From NCBI GenBank assembly GCA_937864115.1, contig CALMII010000058.1, forward strand, positions 1 through 64,000: a stretch of DNA of 64,000 nt, written 5' to 3'. Each line of letters begins with the position of its first letter. The first letter of the stretch is position 1. The position numbers and the translations under genes are program-made. Under the pieces are notes generated by a model, which was not told where the DNA came from, did no database searches, and saw only the letters and a list, made by a program, of their open reading frames with translations. This document shows positions 1 through 6,039 of the stretch, one piece after another. This DNA is from an uncultured Steroidobacter sp. Lineage in GTDB: Bacteria > Pseudomonadota > Gammaproteobacteria > Steroidobacterales > Steroidobacteraceae.

Positions 1-77
1 AATGACCGACCGGCATGGCGTGAAATCGGCGACCGGCATGCCGCGAAACGAGCGACCGGCATGGCGTGAAATACGCA
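1..77. mobile_element. Terminal repeats of a probable IS21-family element (rest lies left of the window)
   Basis: Three imperfect ~24-bp tandem copies sharing the core CGACCGGCATGgCGtGAAA occur at about 6-28, 29-51 and 52-74. The block ends in ...CGCA at 74-77. From memory, IS21-family elements carry several such internal repeats at their ends, bound by IstA, and terminate in CA-3'. No transposase gene is in the window, so the family is an inference; a generic tandem repeat is the alternative. Confidence 0.4.
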
Positions 78-149
78 ACGTTAACTCATCGGCCAGAGTG
101 CTCCCCTGTCCAGGAGAAGCCAGGAGTTCGAATCCCCTACGTGGCGCCA
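75..149 (+). tRNA. tRNA-Asp(GTC)-like, degenerate, 5' edge overlapping the repeat block
   Basis: A cloverleaf can be drawn: acceptor 75-81 with 139-145 (one A-G mismatch at the third pair), D stem ACTC/GAGT (84-87/96-99), anticodon loop 106-112 with GTC at 108-110, T loop TTCGAAT (127-133), discriminator G146 and encoded CCA 147-149. The anticodon stem and T stem each carry mismatches. The first three bases coincide with the end of the upstream repeat block, so the true 5' end may have been replaced by an insertion. Function is doubtful. Confidence 0.5.
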
Positions 150-156
150 CCACTTT

Positions 157-192
157 GCACAGGTAGCTCAAACCGGTAGAGCGCTGCCCTGA
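157..192 (+). tRNA. tRNA-Phe(GAA), 5' half of a split gene
   Basis: This half holds acceptor strand 157-163, D stem GCTC/GAGC (166-169/179-182), 5' anticodon stem CTGCC (184-188) and the loop start CTGA (189-192). The sequence then stops looking like a tRNA. The acceptor and anticodon strands are exact complements of the strands at 2319-2325 and 2292-2296, so the two halves belong to one gene interrupted inside the anticodon loop. See the 3' half and the insert. Confidence 0.75.
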
Positions 193-212
193 TCTTATAT
201 GTCCTAATCGTT

Positions 213-278
213 ACTCCAGTGGCCGCGGTTGGTAGAGTTCCGAAATGCCGCTAATCCCTGCTAATCCAGGTCTGGAGT
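213..278. other. Potential structured element just inside the tRNA-Phe insert
   Basis: ACTCCAG (213-219) is the exact reverse complement of CTGGAGT (272-278). The 52 bases between them hold a GCGG/CCGC pair, a CCTG/CAGG pair and two copies of CTAATCC. The 66-nt size and 7-bp closing stem recall a tRNA, but there is no T-loop consensus or clear anticodon arm. It could be a degenerate tRNA or an RNA structure of the inserted element. Confidence 0.3.
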
Positions 279-313
279 AAGTGAGAGAACCCGGCTACTG
301 AGGCGACGACTTG

Positions 314-532
314 ATGAGACTTGTGCTGGCCACAGAGAAATTGGTTGTTCAGGGACGCGCTCTCGTGGGCTTCCCTCTCCTGCTGGTGCCCTTTCTTGTT
401 TCTCGAGGCCGTTACGTAGATGCGTTGTTGCGCGACTTGCGAGACATGGCATCCGAAAACGAATCGCTGCGCAGAGAACTCGATATTCAAAGAGCGATTA
501 ATTCTGGGTCGGTCGCTCAAATCCGGCGATAG
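314..532 (+). CDS. Possible small protein with one membrane segment, unrecognised
   Basis: The ORF has 72 codons from ATG 314; a TTG lies one codon upstream at 311. It encodes a hydrophobic stretch at about residues 14-30 (ALVGFPLLLVPFLV) followed by a basic, helical, possibly coiled-coil tail (residues 31-72) rich in Arg, Leu, Glu and Ser. A GAGG-like ribosome site precedes it. I recognise no family. It lies within the insert that splits tRNA-Phe, and it could be a chance ORF. Confidence 0.25.
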   Translation: MRLVLATEKLVVQGRALVGFPLLLVPFLVSRGRYVDALLRDLRDMASENESLRRELDIQRAINSGSVAQIRR

Positions 533-717
533 AACCAACACTGCCGCCGAAATGCGTACGCAACTCTGCGATATGACTTGGGTAGTTCAGCGCGCCTTGT
601 AAAAATACTCGACACCCAGTTAGGAAGTGGTTGGCTTCTTGGAGTATTGAAGTGAGAGATCCTCATCCTGCAAGATCTCTCTCGAAGAACTTAAACGTAC
701 GCTCGTCGAGGACATTC

Positions 718-2044
718 ATGCGCACCGCAGTTTTCATGACTTTCGTGGTGGCTGCCGGATTGGCTCAACGAATCGAAGCACAAAACTCGATCCCCGACAT
801 ATCAGGCGCCTGGAAGGTGTTCGAGCGCGATCAATGCAATATGCAGAAAAGGGACTGGAAGCTCGAGATTACTCAGAGCGGCGCATCGCTTGTAAGGAGC
901 AGACAAGCCATCTTTCCTGATCCCAGTAACATTTCGCGCAACAGGTACCGTAGTTGCGGAAGGAATGATCGAACTCGTCAATCGAAGAGGCGACTTGTTG
1001 CGTGGGCAACTCAGTGCAGATGGATTGGCTATATTTGGACTTCGCAGTCAGGCCGACGGCAGTTGCGACATTGCCTTCGTAATGACCAAACCTGAGTTCA
1101 AAGGATCTGTATTTCAGCTGTTCCCGAAGCCTGGTGAGGCCGCGATATCAGTAGCCCGCGTGCAGAGACAGCAAGAGTCAGCGAATTCTCAGCAGCGTTG
1201 CGAACTGGCTCGATCTACAGTTGAACAAGCCTGTTCGCCCGCTGTCATGTCCGGTCCTACTGGTGGGTCGCTGTGCGCCTCCCAGCGAGCGCTGTATCAA
1301 AGCATGGGCTGTGACGGAGGAGATGCGGCGTCACCGACCGCAATGTTGACGCAGGGATTGCAAGAACTTCAAGCTCAACAACAAATTCAGGAACAGCAAC
1401 GACTCGCACAGGATCGAGCTGGTCAGCAACTCGTGAACGACAATGGTTGTACAAGTGCGACCCAGATCTGCCGGCAAACACCCTCTCAATGCGAGGGCGC
1501 GCGTCAACTCATCGTACAAGCAGGTCTGCGCTGTCCAGACTTCGATGCTGTCGCCGCTCAGGCATCACTGTCACTGCAGCAGCAACGTAATGAGATTCAT
1601 CTTCAAGCGCAGCAACAACAGCTTGAGCAAGAACGTGCTCGACTAGACGCCGAGAGTCGCCGCCAACGCGAAGAACTTGAGCGGCAGCAGGCATATCGAG
1701 CAGCATTAGCCGAACGAACTCGTAGCGCAGGATCTGCGCCATCTCCGCAAAACCATCCATTGAGTCCAGCGCAGGCCGGCAGGTTCGAGTGGAAACACTC
1801 GGAGCGATACATGCAGACGATGAGCGGTCAAAATATGAACTATGCCGTTTATGTGCAGAACACCGGCACAGTTCACATCCGATGTGGCGGGTTGGTTCAA
1901 GGCCAGGCATCGGGCGCGGGAGTACCCAGAGTGGCGCCCACAAATGTTCCAGTGGCACCGGGTCAGACTCAAGAAGTCGCCGTACTTCAAAACATTGTTC
2001 GTGGCTCCGGTAGCTATAACTTGAATTGCAGATCTTCTGATTAG
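718..2044 (+). pseudogene. Frameshifted secreted protein with Gln-rich coiled coil, unrecognised
   Basis: The gene starts at ATG 718 with a signal peptide (basic MRTAVF, hydrophobic core, cleavage after about IEA). An 'SGAWKVFERDQC' segment and an 'EITQSG' strand follow, reminiscent of small lipocalin-like folds. Near 896-930 the reading frame must shift by +1: the first frame becomes non-protein-like, and the second is open from 896 and continues to a stop at 2044. The downstream part has a Gln/Arg-rich coiled coil (about 1350-1440 and 1560-1710), a Cys-rich stretch between (about 1200-1550) and a C-terminal domain of about 90 residues. It is the main cargo of the tRNA-Phe insert. It could be one broken gene, a sequencing error, or a frameshifted product; the function is unknown. 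Confidence 0.55.
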
Positions 2045-2284
2045 AAATGCGCAAGGCGCAGGGACGATGTCCATCGTTACCCGCACTGCGCGCGGGTGCA
2101 CCCGGCCCCTGGCTCTGTTGCAGCTGACATCTGTCGGTTCTCCTAGAACGACAGCACTACCGCAACTCCGACCGAGTCTTGCATCGACACCTTCGATGTA
2201 CTCGACCCGGCGTCGTGGTGGATAGAGCTGAAGCGATCTCTTGACTCTCGGCATGGGTAACCCTGTTACGACGATTCAGATGGC

Positions 2285-2329
2285 CTGAAGAGGCAGGCGT
2301 TGCAAGTTCAACTCCTGCCCTGTGCACCA
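2285..2329 (+). tRNA. tRNA-Phe(GAA), 3' half of a split gene
   Basis: Anticodon loop CTGAAGA (2285-2291) carries GAA at 2287-2289. The 3' anticodon stem is GGCAG (2292-2296), the variable loop 2297-2301, the T arm 2302-2318 with loop TTCAACT and one A-C mismatch, the acceptor CCTGTGC (2319-2325), then A73 and encoded CCA (2327-2329). With the half at 157-192 the acceptor stem is 7/7 and the anticodon stem 5/5 paired. The gene could work only if the 2.1-kb insert is removed at DNA or RNA level; otherwise it is dead. Confidence 0.75.
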
Positions 2330-2338
2330 TCTTCATGT

Positions 2339-2414
2339 TGGCCAGTAGCTCAGTTGGCAGAGCACTCCGCTGTTACCGGAGACGCCGCAGGTTCGAGTCC
2401 TGCCTGGCCAGCCA
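2339..2414 (+). tRNA. tRNA-Asn(GTT)
   Basis: Complete cloverleaf: acceptor TGGCCAG/CTGGCCA, D stem GCTC/GAGC, anticodon stem CTCCG/CGGAG with GTT at 2372-2374, T stem GCAGG/CCTGC, G73 and encoded CCA. It begins ten bases after the split tRNA-Phe. Confidence 0.93.
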
Positions 2415-2435
2415 GATTCAATACACGTATTCAAT

Positions 2436-2513
2436 GCGTCGTTAGCTCAGTTGGAACAGAGCACTGGTTTGCGAAGCCGGAGGTCGAAGGTTCAACTCCT
2501 TCACGACGCGCCA
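2436..2513 (+). tRNA. tRNA-Arg(GCG)
   Basis: Acceptor GCGTCGT/ACGACGC and T stem GAAGG/CCTTC are perfect; the D stem is GCTC/GAGC. The anticodon loop TTGCGAA (2469-2475) has GCG at 2471-2473, reading CGC and probably CGU. G73 and CCA are encoded. Bacterial chromosomes normally decode these codons with an inosine-modified ACG anticodon, so a genomic GCG is unusual and suggests an accessory or phage-type tRNA. Confidence 0.88.
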
Positions 2514-2518
2514 CTCAT

Positions 2519-2595
2519 GCACCCATCGTCTAGCTGGCCCAGGACACCGCCCCTTCACGGCGAGAACAGGAGTTCGAATCTCCTTGGGTGCACCA
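2519..2595 (+). tRNA. tRNA-Glu(TTC)
   Basis: Acceptor GCACCCA/TGGGTGC and T stem AGGAG/CTCCT are intact. The anticodon loop CCTTCAC carries TTC, with one mismatch at the top of the anticodon stem (27-43). The discriminator is A rather than the usual G of bacterial tRNA-Glu. CCA is encoded. Confidence 0.88.
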
Positions 2596-2630
2596 ACCAA
2601 CGCCCGACGCGGGCGCGCATCGATCTCGGA

Positions 2631-2704
2631 TGGGAAGTCGTCTAAAGGCAGGACTGCGGACTCTGGCTCCGCCAACGTAGGTTCGACCCCTACCTTCCCA
2701 ACCA
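2631..2704 (+). tRNA. tRNA-Gln(CTG)
   Basis: Acceptor TGGGAAG/CTTCCCA, anticodon stem GCGGA/TCCGC with loop CTCTGGC (anticodon CTG) and T stem GTAGG/CCTAC are all paired; CCA is encoded. The discriminator is A, whereas bacterial tRNA-Gln usually has G73. Confidence 0.9.
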
Positions 2705-2715
2705 ATTTGTTCAAT

Positions 2716-2793
2716 GGTGACGGTAGCTCAATCGGTTAGAGCCCCGGGCTGTGAACTCGGAGGTTGCGGGTTCGAGTCCCGCACGTCACACCA
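2716..2793 (+). tRNA. tRNA-His(GTG)
   Basis: Acceptor GTGACGG/ACGTCAC has a mismatch at the last pair and an extra 5' G at 2716, the position of the His-specific G-1. Anticodon GTG is at 2751-2753 in loop CTGTGAA, and the T stem GCGGG/CCCGC is perfect. The discriminator reads A rather than the C73 expected to pair with G-1. The HNH gene begins 16 bases downstream. Confidence 0.88.
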
Positions 2794-2809
2794 CCAAAGG
2801 AGGAGCACC

Positions 2810-3382
2810 ATGAGTCCGCACATTCTCGCGCTCGACGTCGCCGGCGCTCCGCACCGGTGGATCAACATGCGCATTGCAGCGCATTACTACGCAACCGACA
2901 TGATCGCCTGGGCCACCGGCACGAATGAGTTCGTGCTTCGCGGTGGCATGCAGCGTTCGACCGGACTGCAGTCGATGATCTGCACGAACTCGATCATCGC
3001 GATCAAGGGACGGCAGTTCATCGTTCGCCATTTCGACCAGGTGCCGACACTGACCAAGGAGATGCTGATCGCCCGTGACCGCTACACCTGCGCGTACTGC
3101 GCGCAGCGGTTCCGGTTCGATCAGCTCGACATGGAGCACATCGTGCCGAGTTCGAAGGGCGGCGAGGACTCCTGGATGAACCTCGTCACGGCCTGCAAGG
3201 CGTGCAACAACCGCAAGGCCGACCGTACGCCGGAGGCCGCCGGCATGAAGCTGCACTACGTGCCGTACGTGCCGAACCGGTACGAGGCGTTCATCCTGAG
3301 CAATCGCAGGATCCTGGCCGACCAGATGGAGTTCCTGCTCCAGGGCGTGCCGAAGAACTCGCGAATGCATGCGGCAGCCTGA
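2810..3382 (+). CDS. HNH endonuclease embedded in the tRNA array
   Basis: The protein has 190 residues from ATG 2810, with a strong AAAGGAGG ribosome site just upstream. The HNH module spans about residues 92-140. It has a first CxxC (94-97), the catalytic E-H pair before I-V-P (109-110), the KGG turn, an Asn at about 124, and a second CxxC followed by NN (129-134), the usual zinc-ribbon HNH layout. The N-terminal ~90 residues form a separate region with no family I recognise. It follows tRNA-His by 16 bases and may share its transcript. Free-standing HNH genes near tRNAs are common in phages and mobile tRNA arrays, where they act as homing or DNA-nicking enzymes. Target and role here are unknown. 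Confidence 0.85.
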   Translation: MSPHILALDVAGAPHRWINMRIAAHYYATDMIAWATGTNEFVLRGGMQRSTGLQSMICTNSIIAIKGRQFIVRHFDQVPTLTKEMLIARDRYTCAYCAQRFRFDQLDMEHIVPSSKGGEDSWMNLVTACKACNNRKADRTPEAAGMKLHYVPYVPNRYEAFILSNRRILADQMEFLLQGVPKNSRMHAAA

Positions 3383-3415
3383 TGAGGGCGGATGATCACT
3401 ATGAGAGATGAAATC

Positions 3416-3441
3416 GGCGGGCGGCGCTCATGCCGCCCGCC
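3416..3441. terminator. GC-rich hairpin downstream of the HNH gene
   Basis: A perfect 10-bp inverted repeat (GGCGGGCGGC/GCCGCCCGCC) with a 6-base loop lies 34 bases after the HNH stop codon. No T-run follows, so it is a terminator-like hairpin only by position. The rest of 3442-3598 holds no gene I can support. Confidence 0.45.
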
Positions 3442-3598
3442 TCCACACGAATTTCGATGTGTGCGCAATTGCTACGCGCTCATCGTCACCGCGGTCCTGA
3501 TCAACGTTTGACGCCAGCGGCTGTGGTTCGGACCACACTGGCACGCGGCAGCACTGCTGCTCGGGTGTACCCGCGTCCGACGGGATCATGTCCTCCAC

Positions 3599-3671
3599 TG
3601 CAATGTAGCTCAGTTGGGAGAGCAAGCAGCTCATAACTGCCGTGTCGAGGGTTCGACTCCCTCTATTGCAA
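3599..3671 (+). tRNA. tRNA-Met(CAT), or Ile2 if lysidine-modified
   Basis: Acceptor TGCAATG/TATTGCA, D stem GCTC/GAGC, anticodon stem AGCAG/CTGCC (last pair weak) with loop CTCATAA (anticodon CAT) and T stem GAGGG/CCCTC. Position 1 pairs with 72, so it is not an initiator. Unlike its array neighbours, CCA is not encoded: CGA follows position 73. CAT could be Met or, with TilS modification, Ile reading ATA; sequence alone does not settle this. Confidence 0.82.
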
Positions 3672-3734
3672 CGACCTGATAAGTCGTTACTAGGTAGCCG
3701 AAAGGCCGGGGTTCGAGTCCCCCTGTGGATGCCA
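3671..3734 (+). pseudogene. Headless tRNA remnant, Ile(GAT)-like
   Basis: An anticodon-type hairpin ACGAC-CTGATAA-GTCGT (3671-3687; triplet GAT in the loop) lies directly against the end of tRNA-Met. It is followed by a long variable-like stretch, a T arm with loop TTCGAGT (3712-3718), a 3' acceptor strand TGTGGAT and GCCA (3731-3734). No 5' acceptor strand or D arm exists upstream, so this is the 3' part of a tRNA joined to tRNA-Met by a deletion. Confidence 0.5.
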
Positions 3735-4067
3735 GTTGCATCCTCACCGCGAGGCGCAAGCCTTGCATCCGAAGCTCCCCAGCGATCCCTGAAGGTGAAT
3801 CACGCAAGTGAGGAGCCGTCATATCGCAGCGCGTACCACGCCTGTGCGTCGATGCTCGACGTGCGCCCGGTCCGGCGCGAAGGCGGTCGAAGAAGCGTTC
3901 GTGCCAGGCAGGCGCGAATGATGACGACCGCACTCGCGCCGGCGACGGCCACGAAGAACGCGATCCCCGTGCGGTAGGCGCGGGGCGGCTTCGGACTTAT
4001 TCAAGAACTGCTGCCGCTGGATGGGCCAGCGGCGGCATTGGGCGATGAAACAAAGAAGGAGAATGAC
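3735..4067. other. Gap between the tRNA array and the slipin gene
   Basis: No convincing gene is seen. The only clear structure is an 8-bp inverted repeat GCCGCTGG/CCAGCGGC at about 4013-4034, 33 bases before the slipin start; it could be regulatory or a terminator. Confidence 0.4.
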
Positions 4068-5213
4068 ATGACGATGAAGCGAATCACTGTCGCCCAGCAT
4101 GAACGTGCCTTGGTCTGGAAGAACAAGACCTTTGCAGGTGTGCTGGAGCCGGGCAAGCACTGGCTCATCGCGCCGATGAGCGACATCCAGGCGCAGCTCT
4201 ACGACCTCACGGTCCCGGAGTTCGACCACGCACGCGTGGACTTCCTGGTGAAGGAAGCGCGGGAGACGATGGAGAAGTATTTCGACATCGTTGAACTCAC
4301 GGACGGCGAAGCCGGCCTTGTCTACAAGAACGGCAAGCTGGCGGGCGTGCTCGCGCCGGGCAAGCGTCAGCTGTACTGGAAGGGTCCGATCGAGGTGAAG
4401 ATCGAGAAGATCAATCTCGCTGGCGACCTGGAAGTCGCAGCGCCGCTGGCCAAGCTGCTTGCCCGCGCGAAGCAGCCGCTGTTGGCGCAGGCGACCGATG
4501 CGGTCAGCTCGATCGAAGTGCCGGACACTTCAGTTGCGTTTCTGATCGTGGACGGCAAGTTCGTGAAGCTGCTCGAGCCGGGTCTGCACGTGTTCTGGAA
4601 GTTCCAGCGCACGGTCAAGTTCGAACTCGTCGATCGCCGTGTGCAGACCATGGAAGTCTCGGGTCAGGACATCCTGACCAAGGACAAGGTCAGCCTGCGC
4701 GTCAACCTCACTGCCCTGTGGCAGGTGGAAGACGTCATCACGGCGCGTGCATCCCTGCAGAACTTCGTGGAGTACATCTACAAGGAACTGCAGTTCGCGC
4801 TGCGTGAGGCGATCGGCAGCCGTACGCTCGATGAACTGCTGGGCGCCAAGGGCGACCTGGATCGCGAGATCCAGGCCTCGACGCGCGGCAAGATCGAGCA
4901 GCACGGCATCAAGCTGGCCAGCGTCGGCATCAAGGACGTGATCCTGCCGGGTGAGATGAAGGAGATTCTCAACCGCGTCGTGGAAGCCGAGAAAGTCGCA
5001 CAGGCGAACCTGATCAAGCGTCGTGAAGAGACCGCGGCAACGCGTTCGCTTCTGAACACGGCACGTCTCATGGACGAGAACCCGACGCTGCTGCGTCTCA
5101 AGGAGCTGGAGACGCTGGAGAAGGTCACGGAGAAGGTGGACAAGCTCACCGTCTTCGGCGGCCTCGACGGCGTGCTCAAGGACGTCGTGCGGATTCAGGT
5201 GCCGGCGAACTGA
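4068..5213 (+). CDS. Slipin / SPFH-band 7 family protein
   Basis: The protein has 381 residues from ATG 4068, preceded by AAGGAG at 6-base spacing. It has two tandem repeats of a 'GLVYKNGKLAGVLAPGK'-type N-terminal motif (about residues 10-120). An SPFH/band-7 domain follows (about 155-330) with the usual 'VEDVI..' and 'ASTRGKIEQHGI' segments, then a charged helical tail. Such proteins oligomerise at membranes and scaffold proteases or stress responses. No long N-terminal membrane helix is evident, so it may associate peripherally. The N-terminal duplicated region is typical of a slipin subgroup without NfeD. It stands alone with its own terminator. Family assignment is firm; cellular role is not. 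Confidence 0.85.
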   Translation: MTMKRITVAQHERALVWKNKTFAGVLEPGKHWLIAPMSDIQAQLYDLTVPEFDHARVDFLVKEARETMEKYFDIVELTDGEAGLVYKNGKLAGVLAPGKRQLYWKGPIEVKIEKINLAGDLEVAAPLAKLLARAKQPLLAQATDAVSSIEVPDTSVAFLIVDGKFVKLLEPGLHVFWKFQRTVKFELVDRRVQTMEVSGQDILTKDKVSLRVNLTALWQVEDVITARASLQNFVEYIYKELQFALREAIGSRTLDELLGAKGDLDREIQASTRGKIEQHGIKLASVGIKDVILPGEMKEILNRVVEAEKVAQANLIKRREETAATRSLLNTARLMDENPTLLRLKELETLEKVTEKVDKLTVFGGLDGVLKDVVRIQVPAN

Positions 5214-5235
5214 TCGCGTCTGAGTGTCGAACGGG

Positions 5236-5264
5236 AGCCCGGTCAATGGTGGCCGGGCTTTCTT
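5236..5264 (+). terminator. Rho-independent terminator of the slipin gene
   Basis: AGCCCGG (5236-5242) pairs with CCGGGCT (5253-5259) across a 10-base loop and is followed by TTCTT, 22 bases after the slipin stop codon. Confidence 0.75.
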
Positions 5265-5306
5265 CAAAGAGAGGTATCACATTCACAAACAATCATCGGA
5301 GTAGCT

Positions 5307-5362
5307 ATGCGTGAGGATATGTACAAGGTCATCGTCGAACGGCCGCGACGCGGAAAATACGG
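5307..5362 (+). pseudogene. 5' stub of a conserved hypothetical gene ('KVIVERPR' family)
   Basis: After a GGAG ribosome site, an ATG at 5307 starts MREDMYKVIVERPRRG. I recognise this N-terminus from a widespread family of uncharacterised proteins of about 150-200 residues. After about 18 codons the sequence becomes the 3' end of the convergent HD-domain gene (stop codon at 5363-5365), so only the start of the gene survives. The family recognition is from memory. Confidence 0.5.
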
Positions 5363-5971
5363 CTACGACGCCGCAATGACTTCGAGCGCCTCGATCTCCC
5401 GAACCGTCCTGTCGAGTTCGGCGGCAAGCAGGGTCGGCCCGAGCGCAGTGAACGTGTCGGCAAGCTGACGGTAATACCACAGCGTTCCTTCCTTACCTGC
5501 CGTGAAGCGGTCAAAGACAGCAATGCCGATGTACCGCAGGTCACTCAGGATTGCGCGCGCGTTGTGCAGTTTGTCGGCGCACGACACAAGGCGAATCGAG
5601 GCGGAAGCAGTCGCCAGGTGCGCGACGTACCGCTCCTTGCGCTCACGCCAGGGCGGCTTCGGATGCGTATCGGCATCGGTGCAGCCATTGACAATCTCGA
5701 GCACGGCCGGTCCGAATGCTTCCTGGATGTAAGCTCGCAGCGACGTAGCACCACCGGGATATTCCTCGGCCTGATCCTCGACGGAATCGTGCAGCAAGGC
5801 GGCAATCGCCTCATCCGCTGAGCCGCCGTGTTCGAGCACGAGACTGGCGACGCCCATCAGGTGAGAAATGTAGGGGATAGTGGTGCTCTTCCGCGTCTGC
5901 GCCGCGTGCAGCTCATTCGCGAACTGCAGCGCGGTGCCGAATCGACGGGAAAAATCGCGATCCTGTGGCAT
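5363..5971 (-). CDS. HD-domain phosphohydrolase, RelA/SpoT hydrolase-like (MESH1-like)
   Basis: The protein has 202 residues from ATG 5971, chosen because GGGAG lies about 10 bases upstream; ATG 6007 is an alternative. The HD signature is intact: His at 37 (ISHL), the HD pair at 61-62 (LLHDSVED) and the distal Asp at 133 (ADKLHN). The order matches the (p)ppGpp hydrolase domain of SpoT and stand-alone MESH1 enzymes. It lacks synthetase, TGS and ACT domains. It lies 68 bases downstream of the nuclease-helicase gene on the same strand and is probably co-transcribed. The substrate (ppGpp, NADPH or another nucleotide) cannot be told from sequence. Confidence 0.8.
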   Translation of the reverse strand: MPQDRDFSRRFGTALQFANELHAAQTRKSTTIPYISHLMGVASLVLEHGGSADEAIAALLHDSVEDQAEEYPGGATSLRAYIQEAFGPAVLEIVNGCTDADTHPKPPWRERKERYVAHLATASASIRLVSCADKLHNARAILSDLRYIGIAVFDRFTAGKEGTLWYYRQLADTFTALGPTLLAAELDRTVREIEALEVIAAS

Positions 5972-6039
5972 CACTTGCTCGGCTCCCGACGGCTCAATCG
6001 CCGTCATTGTCGTTGCACTGGGATTCGGGGTAGTCGGTA

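Larger units (their letters stand above)
193..2284. mobile_element. About 2.1-kb insert interrupting the anticodon loop of tRNA-Phe
   Basis: Both tRNA-Phe halves contain CCTGA at the break (188-192 and 2284-2288), so the insert is about 2,096 bp counting one repeat copy. The repeat could be a 5-bp target duplication or a recombination core. The insert has visibly lower G+C than the genes to its right. It carries a small possible ORF (314-532), a frameshifted secreted-protein gene (718-2044) and a non-coding stretch at 2045-2284 with no recognisable gene. No integrase or transposase is visible. The ends share only a weak inverted similarity around AATCGT. A canonical group I intron is unlikely because the expected 5'-exon U and terminal G do not fit. 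Confidence 0.6.

Noticed and set aside
1..77. CRISPR array
   Set aside because: The repeats are nearly contiguous with no unique spacers.
193..2284. Canonical group I intron in tRNA-Phe
   Set aside because: The 5' exon does not end in U with a matching terminal G of the insert, and no conserved core was recognised; size is also large without a homing nuclease.
3442..3598. Further tRNA between the HNH gene and tRNA-Met
   Set aside because: A GTGG-TTCGGAC-CAC hairpin recalls a T arm, but no acceptor, anticodon or CCA can be matched.
3642..3977. Forward ORF of 111 codons after tRNA-Met
   Set aside because: It starts inside tRNA-Met and runs through the tRNA remnant; no domain, no ribosome site.
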